From positions 1-64,000 of the forward strand of contig JAFAEX010000158.1 of the NCBI GenBank assembly GCA_023423795.1: 64,000 nucleotides of DNA, given 5' to 3'. Numbering within the stretch: position 1 is the stretch's first letter; every line of letters begins with the position of its first letter. Position numbers and translations under genes: made by a program. Shown piece by piece: positions 18,072 through 25,450 of this stretch. This stretch comes from Chloroflexota bacterium (GTDB lineage: Bacteria > Chloroflexota > Chloroflexia > Thermomicrobiales > UBA6265). The notes below the pieces were generated by a model. It did not search any database. It worked only from the letters and a program-made list of their open reading frames with translations, and was not told the DNA's origin.

Positions 18072-18100
18072 TTTCGCCACCGGTTGTCCTGAACTACACT
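18072..18100 (+). promoter_or_regulatory. Possible promoter upstream of the mutase-like flavoprotein gene
   Basis: TACACT at 18095-18100 with a weak -35 TTTCGC (18072-18077) at 17-base spacing. It would give a leader of about 135 bases before the GTG at 18241. The -10 resembles those of rplU and tilS in this window. The -35 match is poor, so this is tentative. Confidence 0.35.
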
Positions 18101-18240
18101 CGGTCGCGGCGCCGGGCATCGGCGCGGCCGGCGAACCCGGCCGGCGGCGAGACCCCGAACCACCCGGCCGCCGCGACGACTCCGGAACGATCGAGCCACC
18201 GCGCGCCAGCGACGGGGCCAACCCGAGCGAGGGATTGACC

Positions 18241-19752
18241 GTGACGCCTGTTTCCCGCAACGGCTCGACGACCGCCAACGGCCACGACGAGGAGAGCGCC
18301 CGCGGCACGACCGTGGTGATGGGCGCCGGTCCCGGCGGCCTCTGTTCCGCCTACGTGCTGACCAAGGCCGGGCGGCCGGTGACGGTGCTGGAGCGCGCCC
18401 CGTTCGTCGGCGGTCTCGCCCGCACCATCCGCAAGCAGACCGAGTACGGCGAGTTCAAGTTCGACATCGGCGGCCACCGCTGGTTCACCAAGAACGACGA
18501 ACTTAACGAGTTGTTCCGCGAGGTCGTTGCCGACGAACTGCTCTGGGTCAACCGCACCAGCCGCATCTACTTCGACGGCAAGTACGTCGATTACCCGCTC
18601 AAGATCTCCAACGCGCTGAAGGCGATGGGGCCGGTCGTCGCCGCGAAGGCGATGGCCGACTACGGTCGCACCCGCGCCCAGAACAAGGTCTCCCCGAAGG
18701 AGATCGTGTCGATGGAGGACGCCTACATCGACCAGTTCGGGCCGACGCTCTACAAAATGTTCTTCCAGCGCTACTCCGAAAAGGTGTGGGGCCTGCCCTG
18801 CGACCAGATGAGCGGCGATTGGGTGTCCCAGCGCTCCAAGGGCATGTCGCTGGTCACGGCGGTCAAGGATGCGGTGATCCCGTCCAAGGGCGCGGTCGTC
18901 TCCCTGATCGACGAGTTCATGTACCCGCGCGGCGGTTTCGGCCGCTTCTCCGAGCGGATGGCCGACGCGATCGAGTCGGGCGGCAACACCGTGCAACTCG
19001 GCACCGGGGTCGAGAAGGTGCTGCGCGACGGCAACCGCGTCACCGGGGTGCAGGTCAAGCGCGCCGACGGCACGGTGGACGTGGTGGAAGCGGAGAACTT
19101 CATCTCCTCGATTCCGTTGACCGTGCTCGCGAAGATCGTCGATCCGCCCGCTCCGGCGGAGGTGCTGGAGGCGGCGGACAAGCTGACCTTCCGCAACATC
19201 ATCACCGTCAACCTGATGCTGAAGAAGCCGCAGGTGACCCCCGATACGTGGCTCTACGTGCACGACCGCAACATCCTGTTCGGCCGCTTCCACGAGCCGA
19301 AGAACTGGAGCCCGGACATGGTGCCGGGGCCGGAGTACACCTCGCTGGTGGTCGAGTACTTCTGTTCCTTCGGCGACGAGATCTGGTCGAAGACCGACGA
19401 GGAACTGGTCGAGCAGACGATCCAGCACCTCATCTCGGACATGGGCTTCATCACCCGCGACGAGGTGATCGGCGGCTTCGCCATCCGCGCGCCGCGCGCT
19501 TACCCGTCCTACGTGATCGGGTACGAGAAGCCGCTGGAGATCATCAAGGATTTCATCGACACCTTCGAGAACCTGCAGATCATCGGCCGTTACGGCACGT
19601 TCCGTTACAACAACACCGACCACTCGATCGAGACGGGGCTGCTCGCCGCGAAGAACCTGCTCGGCGAACGGCACGATCTCGACCAGGTCAACGCAGACAA
19701 GGAGTACCACGAGATCAAGCGGGTCAAGGAACCGGAAGCCGCCCGCGCCTGA
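18241..19752 (+). CDS. FAD-dependent oxidoreductase, UDP-galactopyranose-mutase/amine-oxidase-like
   Basis: 503 aa. A Rossmann FAD-binding motif TVVMGAGPGGLCSAYVLT lies near residue 22, followed by VLERAPFVGGLART. FDIGGHRWFTKN matches the histidine-containing segment of UDP-galactopyranose mutases. RYSEKVWGLPCDQMSGDW and the C-terminal GRYGTFRYNNTDHSIETGL (FAD-binding end) also fit that group. A mutase or a related flavin enzyme acting on nucleotide sugars is likely, in keeping with GtrA upstream. Protoporphyrinogen-oxidase-like activity is an alternative. The GTG at 18241 lies six bases after GAGGGA; an in-frame TTG at 18235 is less well placed. A terminator follows. Confidence 0.78.
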   Translation: MTPVSRNGSTTANGHDEESARGTTVVMGAGPGGLCSAYVLTKAGRPVTVLERAPFVGGLARTIRKQTEYGEFKFDIGGHRWFTKNDELNELFREVVADELLWVNRTSRIYFDGKYVDYPLKISNALKAMGPVVAAKAMADYGRTRAQNKVSPKEIVSMEDAYIDQFGPTLYKMFFQRYSEKVWGLPCDQMSGDWVSQRSKGMSLVTAVKDAVIPSKGAVVSLIDEFMYPRGGFGRFSERMADAIESGGNTVQLGTGVEKVLRDGNRVTGVQVKRADGTVDVVEAENFISSIPLTVLAKIVDPPAPAEVLEAADKLTFRNIITVNLMLKKPQVTPDTWLYVHDRNILFGRFHEPKNWSPDMVPGPEYTSLVVEYFCSFGDEIWSKTDEELVEQTIQHLISDMGFITRDEVIGGFAIRAPRAYPSYVIGYEKPLEIIKDFIDTFENLQIIGRYGTFRYNNTDHSIETGLLAAKNLLGERHDLDQVNADKEYHEIKRVKEPEAARA

Positions 19753-19773
19753 TCCTTCCAGTACGACGAGACG

Positions 19774-19803
19774 AACGCCCTCGGGATACTCCCGAGGGCG
19801 TTT
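19774..19803 (+). terminator. Intrinsic terminator after the mutase-like gene
   Basis: Thirteen-base arms 19774-19786 (AACGCCCTCGGGA) and 19790-19802 around the loop TAC, followed by TTTCGG. Located 21 bases after the stop codon at 19752. Confidence 0.8.
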
Positions 19804-20008
19804 CGGCGTCCTGCGACATCCGTTCGATCGAACCAGGAATACGTTCACCGGTCGTTGGGGAGGGACCGACCGAATTCCGAATCACTCGGCGTTCCTTGCC
19901 AGCGAGGGATGCTGGTTGGGCGACCACCGGGTCCGGCGGAATCCGGGTAGTTGCTCCCGCTGCCGCCGCCGGCCGCGGGCAACCACCCGGCGGGTCTCCT
20001 CGAGGCCC
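19804..20008. other. Gene-free stretch between terminator and inverted-repeat element
   Basis: This is part of the 594-base gap between the mutase-like gene and phzF. It contains short GC-rich imperfect repeats, and I see no gene, RNA or promoter here. The short reading frames crossing it have ordinary intergenic composition and no ribosome site. Confidence 0.4.
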
Positions 20009-20270
20009 ATTTGTTCGGTATTCTTTCGGCGTTTATTCGGCATTTATTCGGTCGCGGAACGCCGCGTACGTACGCACCTTCACGTCCGATTTCGAGTTTG
20101 TTCGCGCCCCCTCCGACGCACAGCCCCCGAAACCCCGTTCCGGACGCGCCCGCCCCGACCGCGCGGGCGTGGCTGGGGGGGGGTGCCGAAGAAACCCGGT
20201 TTCCGCGTGGTTATGGGAAAACCGCCGCCGAATAAACGCCGAATCAATACCGAACAAATACCGAACAAAT
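20009..20270. repeat. MITE-like inverted-repeat element with TTCGG iterations
   Basis: The left arm begins at 20009 with ATTTGTTCGGTATT and continues through CTTTCGGCGTTTATTCGGC. The reverse complement of 20231-20270 reads ATTTGTTCGGTATT, then a ten-base duplication, then GATTCGGCGTTTATTCGGC. The arms thus match over about 33 bases with two substitutions. Ten-base units of the form ATTTRTTCGG repeat within both arms. The arms are much richer in A+T than the surroundings. Between them is a 77-base segment (20038-20114) homologous to 43590-43666. No transposase is present and no target-site duplication is evident. Confidence 0.65.
20038..20114 (+). repeat. GCGTACGTACGC-core element, copy 1
   Basis: A 77-base segment aligns without gaps to the reverse complement of 43590-43666 at about 70% identity by hand count, with an identical 12-base palindromic core GCGTACGTACGC at 20064-20075. 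The flanks share CGGCATTT, TCGCG, TTCGCG and CCCTCC. Both copies lie between convergent transcription units. Confidence 0.6.
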
Positions 20271-20346
20271 CCGGCTCGATCGCGTAGCCGGCCCGCCCAT
20301 CGGCGACGGCGGTTCCAGACCGATCGGCCGGATTTCGCATCGGTCG

Positions 20347-21231
20347 TCAGCTGGCGAGCAGCACCGACAGGGCGTCCGGGTCGAATTCGCCGCGCCCAAC
20401 GACCTGGGCGCCGCCGAACACGTCTACGCGCTCGATGCGGTCCTGGTGGCCGTGCGCGACCGCATGCAGCAGGCTCGGCCGCCCGATCTCGGCGCCCTGC
20501 CGGATATCCAGTTCGACGCCCGGCTCGGCCAGCCCGTGGCGCACGAGGTGGACGGCGAGCGGTCCCGCCGCCGACCCGCTCGCGGGGTCCTCGACCACGC
20601 CCATCGACGGCGAGAACATCCGCGTCTTCCAGGCGTTCCCGGCGCCGGCGAAGCAGTTGATGCTGACGTTCTCCAACCCGAGTTCGCGGGCGATGGTCAC
20701 GAGGTCGTACGGGTCGGGATGGAGGTTGCGGACGGCTTCGCGCGTGTCGAGCCCGACGTAGAGGTTGAGCATCCCGTTGTCGTACACCTCGACCGGCAGG
20801 GTGGAGCGCTCCAGCCCGAGCGCGGCCAGCAGCAAGCCGGGTTCGCGCATCCGGGTGGCGGTCGGCACCGCCTGCCGCATGCTCCCGCCGACCACCCGGT
20901 CGTTCTCCCGGCGCAGCGTCACCGGTGTGGTCCCGATCTTCGTCTCGACGCGGACGACGTCCGGCCCGCCATGTGCGCCGGTCACGACCGCCGCGCCGAG
21001 GACGGGATGGCCGGCGAAGTTCAGTTCGGTCTTCGGCGAAAAGATGCGCAGGCGCACGTCGCCGCCGCGTTCCGGCGGGTAGGCGAACACCGACATCGGG
21101 AAGTTGATTTCGCAGGCGAGCGGTTGCAGCAGTGGTTCGGGGATGGCCGGGCCGTCCGCGAAGACGGCGAGTTGGTTCCCGGCCAGCGGCCGTTCGGTGA
21201 AGACATCGACGATGGTGAACGACCAGGCCAT
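20347..21231 (-). CDS. PhzF-family isomerase/epimerase-like protein
   Basis: 294 aa, the standard PhzF length, with the two-domain diaminopimelate-epimerase-like fold. VDVFTERPLAGNQLAVF is the N-terminal signature, ACEINFPMSVFAYPP carries the conserved glutamate, and MFSPSMGVVEDPASGSAAGP the conserved aspartate. PhzF itself isomerises dihydro-hydroxyanthranilate in phenazine synthesis, but most family members have other, unknown substrates and no phenazine genes are present. The ATG at 21231 follows GGGAGCC. It lies 141 bases downstream of the DAHP synthase on the same strand. A hairpin between them may separate the transcripts. Confidence 0.88.
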   Translation of the reverse strand: MAWSFTIVDVFTERPLAGNQLAVFADGPAIPEPLLQPLACEINFPMSVFAYPPERGGDVRLRIFSPKTELNFAGHPVLGAAVVTGAHGGPDVVRVETKIGTTPVTLRRENDRVVGGSMRQAVPTATRMREPGLLLAALGLERSTLPVEVYDNGMLNLYVGLDTREAVRNLHPDPYDLVTIARELGLENVSINCFAGAGNAWKTRMFSPSMGVVEDPASGSAAGPLAVHLVRHGLAEPGVELDIRQGAEIGRPSLLHAVAHGHQDRIERVDVFGGAQVVGRGEFDPDALSVLLAS

Positions 21232-21320
21232 GGACGGCTCCCGCACCCCCGGTGGCGGCTTCCCCACGGTCGAATGGGCGCCACCCTGCATCATCTTGTT
21301 TCCCGCAGGATGCCACGAAT

Positions 21321-21360
21321 CCGGCCGGGCCGCGCTGAACCATCGGCGCGGCCCGGCCGG
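21321..21360 (-). terminator. GC hairpin after DAHP synthase gene
   Basis: Fifteen-base arms 21321-21335 (CCGGCCGGGCCGCGC) and 21346-21360 with a ten-base loop, 12 bases past the stop codon. No T-run follows on the minus strand (ATTCGTGG), so termination may be partial or need other factors. Confidence 0.5.
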
Positions 21361-21372
21361 GAACGGGAAGAA

Positions 21373-22410
21373 TCAGGCCGGGACGGCGACCGGCTGGGCG
21401 TCGGCGCCGACCCCGAGCAGGGTTTCGTGCAGGGCGCGACCCGAGCGCACGATGCCCGCCAGTTCGTCCGGCGTGATCGTTTGCGACCCGTCGCACAGCG
21501 CCTGCGCCGGGTCGGGGTGGACCTCGACGATCAGGCCGTCGGCACCGCAGGCGAGTCCGGCCAGCGACATCCGGGCGACGAGGTCGCGCCGCCCGGTGCC
21601 GTGCGACGGATCGACCACCACCGGCAGGTGCGACAGGTCCTTCGCGTGGGGAACGGCGTTGAGGTCGAGGTTGAAGCGGAACGCCGGATCGAACCCGCGG
21701 ATGCCGCGCTCGCAGAGCACGACCTCGGCGTTCCCCGACGCCATCACGTACTCGGCGGCCATCAGCCATTCCTCGACGGTAGCCGAGAACCCGCGCTTGA
21801 GCAGCACCGGCTTGCCGGCCGCGCCCGCCTTCTTCAGCAGCGGGAAGTTGGCCATGTTGCGCGCGCCGATCTGGAGCATGTCGGCGTACCGCGCCACGAG
21901 GCCGACCTGCTCCGGTTCCATCACCTCGGTGACGACCGGCAGCCCGGTCGCTTCGCGGGCTTCGGCCAGCAACCGCAACCCGTCCTCGCCAAGCCCCTGG
22001 AAGGCGTAGGGCGACGTGCGTGGCTTGAACGCTCCCCCGCGCAGCACGTCCGCCCCGGCCGCCTTCACCGCGCGGGCCGCGTCCAGCAGGGTCGCGCGGT
22101 CCTCGACCACGCACGGGCCGGCCATCACCACCGGGCGCCCGCCGCCGATGCGGACGTCGCCCAACCGGACGACGGTCGGCGCATTCGGGCGCCCTTCGCG
22201 CGACGCCATCATGAACGGCTTGTGCTTGTCCAGCACGCGGGTGATGCCCGGCAGCGTGAGGACATCTCCCGGCAGCGCGCCGACGACGCCGATGACGGCG
22301 CCGCCGTGGCCGTCGTCGGCGCGGCGGGCTTCGAATCCGGCGCTGGCCGCGGCCGCGATCAGCGCGGGAATGGTCGATTGCGGGGCGTCGGCGGCGATGG
22401 AGACGAGCAT
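21373..22410 (-). CDS. aroF: 3-deoxy-7-phosphoheptulonate (DAHP) synthase, AroA-I-beta type
   Basis: 345 aa. It condenses phosphoenolpyruvate and erythrose 4-phosphate, the first step of the shikimate pathway to Phe, Tyr and Trp. An N-terminal ferredoxin-like regulatory domain (residues 1-70) precedes the KDO8P-synthase-type barrel. Visible signatures are MAGPCVVEDRATLL (metal and PEP binding), GADVLRGGAFKPRTSPYAFQG, QIGARNMANFPLLKK, VLLKRGFSAT, CERGIRGFD and VVVDPSHGTGRRD (metal histidine). The ATG at 22410 has AAAGGACGC upstream. Expression appears governed by a leader peptide and attenuator at 22470-22648, under a promoter at 22655-22684. Confidence 0.95.
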   Translation of the reverse strand: MLVSIAADAPQSTIPALIAAAASAGFEARRADDGHGGAVIGVVGALPGDVLTLPGITRVLDKHKPFMMASREGRPNAPTVVRLGDVRIGGGRPVVMAGPCVVEDRATLLDAARAVKAAGADVLRGGAFKPRTSPYAFQGLGEDGLRLLAEAREATGLPVVTEVMEPEQVGLVARYADMLQIGARNMANFPLLKKAGAAGKPVLLKRGFSATVEEWLMAAEYVMASGNAEVVLCERGIRGFDPAFRFNLDLNAVPHAKDLSHLPVVVDPSHGTGRRDLVARMSLAGLACGADGLIVEVHPDPAQALCDGSQTITPDELAGIVRSGRALHETLLGVGADAQPVAVPA

Positions 22411-22469
22411 TGCGGCGTCCTTTCCGTTCCGGCTGGTTCGGTGGCGCCCGGTCCGGGAGAGCCGGGCAA

Positions 22470-22495
22470 CAAAAAACCGAGGCGTCTGGCCTCGG
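22470..22495 (-). terminator. Attenuator terminator in the aroF leader
   Basis: On the minus strand CCGAGGC (22489-22495) pairs with GCCTCGG (22477-22483) around a five-base loop and is followed by TTTTTT. It lies after the leader-peptide stop codon and 60 bases before the aroF start, so it would end transcription before the enzyme gene. Candidate competing partners are GAGGC inside the last leader codons (near 22543), which matches GCCTC of the 3' arm, and a nine-base complement between leader codons 27-30 (near 22560-22568) and 22498-22506 just before the stem. Confidence 0.85.
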
Positions 22496-22531
22496 CTCCC
22501 GGCATCTCCGATGGACTGATACGGTCGGCTC

Positions 22532-22648
22532 CTAGCGCAGTGCCTCCCGTCCCACCAGCGATGCCGGGCAGGTAAACCACGCATAAAAGCCGAACCCGGT
22601 GGGTTCGGTGGTCGCGGTCGCCGGCATGGTCATCGCTCGGGTGTCCAT
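22532..22648 (-). CDS. Aromatic amino-acid leader peptide, 38 aa
   Basis: The frame reads MDTRAMTMPATATTEPTG, then FGFYAWF (residues 19-25), then TCPASLVGREALR and TAG. Phe, Phe, Tyr, Trp and Phe codons occur within seven codons (22574-22594). A perfect eight-base hairpin (CCGAACCC/GGGTTCGG, 22590-22608) overlaps the first of them. It lies between a near-consensus promoter and an intrinsic terminator upstream of DAHP synthase, so stalling on scarce aromatic aminoacyl-tRNA would be the signal. The ATG at 22648 falls at the expected transcription start (leaderless). In-frame ATGs at 22633 and 22627 are alternatives. Known parallels are the trp, phe and his leaders of other bacteria. Confidence 0.82.
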   Translation of the reverse strand: MDTRAMTMPATATTEPTGFGFYAWFTCPASLVGREALR

Positions 22649-22654
22649 GGCAGG

Positions 22655-22684
22655 ACCATACCGGCCCACTGCGCGCCCTGTCAA
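22655..22684 (-). promoter_or_regulatory. Promoter of the aroF leader transcript
   Basis: Minus strand TTGACA (22679-22684), a perfect -35, is followed after 18 bases by TATGGT (22655-22660). The start of transcription would fall at about 22647-22649, that is, at the ATG of the leader peptide. Confidence 0.8.
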
Positions 22685-22706
22685 CCCTTGCCGCGCAAGG
22701 GGTAGC

Positions 22707-23402
22707 ATGAACGCGACCGATTGCGCGGATTCGCCCGCACCGCCGAGGTTCCCGCTGATGACCGACAAGCCCGCCCCGAGCCCGCTTTCGCTGACGGCCG
22801 ATCCGCGGCTGGACAACGCGCTGATGAAGGGCTGGGTCGGTTTCGGCCCGGCGCTGGCGGCGGTCGAACCGGCGCGCGCCGCCCGCTGGTTCGCCCTTCG
22901 GCTGGAAGACCCCGAGGTCGCCGAAACCGTCGAATCGCTCATGGGCGGCCTCGCGCCGGACGAAGCGGACGGGGACCGGCTCGAATCGCTGCTCGCGTTG
23001 GCGGAGATCGCCGAGGAGTTCGACGACGACCTGCTGGCCGACACCCTCTGGGAGGGCGCGGTGCGGACGGCGCGCGTCACCGGCGACCCCGACGCGTTGA
23101 TGGAAGCGACGGGCCGGCTGGCCGCGATCGCGGAGCGCCTCGGCGATCCGCTGGTCGCCGCCGAGTACTACATCGATTTCCTCAACTGGCGGCGCAAGCC
23201 CGGCCACACGAGCGACCCGGAAGCGGTGGAGGAGGCGTTCGACGAGATCGTTCGCCTCGCCGAAGTCGATGGCGAACCGAAGGAATCGGCGCTCTGGGCG
23301 TACCGGCAGGTGCAGTACACGAAACTGCTCGAAGCTGAGGACGAGCGGGCCGTGGAAGGCGAATGGGAGGCCGATCCGGCGCCCTATCAGTCCTGGGGGT
23401 AG
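22707..23402 (+). CDS. Hypothetical helical-repeat (TPR-like) protein, 231 aa
   Basis: I do not recognise a named family. From about residue 40 the protein is a string of amphipathic helices with an ARAARWFALRLEDPEVAETV / LLALAEIAEEFDDDLLADTL / ATGRLAAIAERLGDPLVAAEYY rhythm, like tetratricopeptide repeats. It is acidic and soluble. The ATG at 22707 is preceded by AAGGGG at five bases. A second ATG at 22758 lacks a ribosome site. It is divergent from the aroF leader, with start regions about 20 bases apart, so the two promoters are packed together. It ends just before a family A palindrome. Confidence 0.65.
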   Translation: MNATDCADSPAPPRFPLMTDKPAPSPLSLTADPRLDNALMKGWVGFGPALAAVEPARAARWFALRLEDPEVAETVESLMGGLAPDEADGDRLESLLALAEIAEEFDDDLLADTLWEGAVRTARVTGDPDALMEATGRLAAIAERLGDPLVAAEYYIDFLNWRRKPGHTSDPEAVEEAFDEIVRLAEVDGEPKESALWAYRQVQYTKLLEAEDERAVEGEWEADPAPYQSWG

Positions 23403-23416
23403 TGCATTGCTAACCG

Positions 23417-23566
23417 CCGTCATCCCGAGCCCGCCGAGGGATCTCGTCGCGTCTCGACTCCTCGCCGTCTCGCCTTCTCGACTCCTCGCCGTCTCGCCTT
23501 CTCGACTCCTCGACTCCTCGACTCCTCGACTCGATCACGAGATCCCTCGGCGGGCTCGAGATGACG
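23417..23566. repeat. Palindromic intergenic repeat, family A, copy 2, with expanded loop
   Basis: Arms at about 23417-23446 (CCGTCATCCCGAGCCCGCCG...) and 23538-23566 are near-perfect reverse complements. The 90-base loop is itself repetitive: a 24-base unit beginning TCTCGACTCCTCGCC is repeated in tandem, followed by four copies of the octamer CGACTCCT. Slippage probably expanded it. The arms follow the hypothetical gene's stop by 15 bases and may terminate its transcript. Confidence 0.85.
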
Positions 23567-23714
23567 ATGACGGCGTAGTGCGGCAGGTATGCCTGATCGG
23601 CCCTCCGGCCTCACACGGCACGATCCCGCAGGATGCCGCCGCCAAGCGCGGTTGTATACTTCCCGGGACCAGCGACGGCGACGAAGCGTGTCCGCGACCG
23701 GGGAGGAAATGCCC
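23567..23714. promoter_or_regulatory. Upstream region of the 118-aa gene with TATACT box
   Basis: TATACT lies at 23655-23660, about 55 bases before the gene at 23715. No good -35 is found 16-18 bases upstream. The ribosome site GGGAGGAA (23701-23708) belongs to the 23715 start. Together with the preceding palindrome this accounts for the 312-base gap. Confidence 0.35.
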
Positions 23715-24071
23715 ATGAACGTGACCGAGGGCCTGGCGATCCTCCGCGAGCGGCTGCTCGACAACGGCGCCGATCCGAAGACGATCGGGTTGCTCGACGG
23801 CATCGCCCGCCGCGCCGCGCTGCCGAACGCGCAGGGCGCCTCCGCGTCGCTGCTCCAGTTGACGCGGATGCTCGCCCGCAGCCCGGCCGCGACCAACGAC
23901 ATCACCGTCTACAACGACCTGCTCAAGCTCGAAGAACAACTCGAATCCGGCGCTGCCGCCTACCGCGCCCGCCAGGATTCCGAAGAGCGGCAGGCCGATG
24001 CCCACGCCCAGCAGCGCACCAAGAAGTACTACCGAGACTTGAAGGAACGGGAGAAGGAGCGCGGCGACTAG
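23715..24071 (+). CDS. Hypothetical coiled-coil protein, 118 aa
   Basis: No family recognised. The first half contains LAILRERLLDNGADPKTIGL and predicted helices. The second half is a long, highly charged helix (NDLLKLEEQLESGAAAYRAR, then QDSEERQADAHAQQRTKKYY and RDLKEREKERGD) likely to form a coiled coil. Start at 23715 was chosen because GGAGG is eight bases upstream. The ATG at 23709 is too close to it. No signal peptide. Its gene precedes the class III aminotransferase by 73 bases on the same strand. Confidence 0.65.
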   Translation: MNVTEGLAILRERLLDNGADPKTIGLLDGIARRAALPNAQGASASLLQLTRMLARSPAATNDITVYNDLLKLEEQLESGAAAYRARQDSEERQADAHAQQRTKKYYRDLKEREKERGD

Positions 24072-24144
24072 TATTGCCTGCGTAGCGGTTTCCCCACGAT
24101 TTCGCGATCAGGCCGCGCACGGCGCGGGATGAAGGAGCAGCACG

Positions 24145-25434
24145 ATGGTTTCCGCCCCGGAGCGGGTCGCGCTCGACCCGGACCAGATCCTGCCGCGCGC
24201 GATCGGCCGTTACACCCCGGTCTTCGTCGATCGCGGGGAGGGCCTCTACATCTGGGACGTCAACGGCGAGCGCTACGCCGACTACACCTCGGGCATCGGC
24301 GTGGTCAACACCGGCCACTGCCACCCGCGCGTGGTCGAGGCCATCCAGCAGCAGGCCGCGAAGATCATCCACGCGCAGGCCAACATCCTCGCCCACGAGC
24401 CGGTCCTGAGGGCGAGCCAGGCGCTGGTGGCGACCCTGCCCGACAGCCTGAACCAGGTCTTCTGGACGAACTCCGGCGCCGAGGCCACCGAGGGCGCGCT
24501 GAAGCTGGCCAAGATCGCCACCGGCCGCCCGGCGGTCATCGCCTTCCGGGGCGCGTTCCACGGCCGCACCCATGCCGCGATGAGCGTCACCAGCTCGCGG
24601 GTCAAGGTGCGCGGCCACTACGAGCCGCTGCTGTCGAGCGTCTACCACGCGCCGTACCCGTACCTGTTCCGCAGCCCGTACGGCGGCCCGGCCGAGGATC
24701 AGGACCTCAAGTACTTCGCCGAACTCGAAGCGATGTTCGACCAGCTCGTGATGCCCGACGACGTGGCCGCGATCCTGATCGAGACCGTCGTCGGCGAGGG
24801 CGGCTACCTGGTGCCGACCGCGCGCTGGATGCAGCTCGTCCGCGACCTGTGCGACAAGCACGGCATCATGCTGGTCCTCGACGAGGTGCAGTCCGGCATG
24901 GGCCGCACCGGCAAGATGTGGGCCTTCGAGCACTTCGGCGTCGTGCCCGACATCATGACCGTGGCCAAGGGCATCGCCTCCGGCATGCCGGTCGCCGCGG
25001 TCGTCGCCGACAAGGCGATCATGGACAAGTGGGCGCCCGGCAGCCACGGCGGCACCTACGGCGGCAACGCGGTCGGCACGGCGGCGGCCCTCGCCACGCT
25101 GCAGGTCATGGCCGACGAGGACCTGCCCGGCAACGCCGCGCGCATGGGCGAGGTCCTGACCCAGGGCCTGCGCGAGATCCAGGCGGACTACCCGGTGATT
25201 GGCGACGTCCGCGGCCTCGGCCTGATGGTCGCCGCCGAGTTCGTCAACCCGGACGGCTCGCCGAACCCGGAGGCGGTCAAGACGGTTCTGGCCAAGGCGC
25301 TGGAGGAGAAGGTGCTGCTGATCACCTGCGGCACCTACGACCAGGCGATCCGGATCATCCCGCCGCTGGTCGTCAACGAGGAGGAGATCCGCTCCTTCCT
25401 CGACACTTTCCGCCGGGCGGTCGCGGCGGTCTAA
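24145..25434 (+). CDS. Class III pyridoxal-phosphate aminotransferase (GABA/ornithine-type)
   Basis: 429 aa, full length. It transfers amino groups from omega-amino acids such as 4-aminobutyrate. Motifs: NSGAEATEGALKLAK (PLP phosphate), AFHGRTHAAMSVT, LVLDEVQSGMGRTGKMWAFE (aspartate at the PLP ring) and TVAKGIASGMPVAAVV with the Schiff-base lysine. GGTYGGNAVGTAAAL is also conserved. Closest by eye to GabT-like enzymes, though acetylornithine or other aminotransferases cannot be excluded. The ATG at 24145 follows AAGGAGCAGCACG. A strong 16-base hairpin without a T-run follows the stop. Confidence 0.9.
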   Translation: MVSAPERVALDPDQILPRAIGRYTPVFVDRGEGLYIWDVNGERYADYTSGIGVVNTGHCHPRVVEAIQQQAAKIIHAQANILAHEPVLRASQALVATLPDSLNQVFWTNSGAEATEGALKLAKIATGRPAVIAFRGAFHGRTHAAMSVTSSRVKVRGHYEPLLSSVYHAPYPYLFRSPYGGPAEDQDLKYFAELEAMFDQLVMPDDVAAILIETVVGEGGYLVPTARWMQLVRDLCDKHGIMLVLDEVQSGMGRTGKMWAFEHFGVVPDIMTVAKGIASGMPVAAVVADKAIMDKWAPGSHGGTYGGNAVGTAAALATLQVMADEDLPGNAARMGEVLTQGLREIQADYPVIGDVRGLGLMVAAEFVNPDGSPNPEAVKTVLAKALEEKVLLITCGTYDQAIRIIPPLVVNEEEIRSFLDTFRRAVAAV

Positions 25435-25450
25435 AGCGAATCCAGTTCCG

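Noticed and set aside
19951..20235. 94-codon frame across the inverted-repeat element
   Set aside because: It lacks a ribosome site, and the sequence is explained by the repeat. The RTYAP match with copy 2 follows from the shared DNA, though a peptide cannot be fully excluded.
23446..23537. Possible CRISPR array
   Set aside because: The repeats are direct tandem 24-mers and 8-mers without unique spacers, enclosed in a palindrome, with no cas genes.
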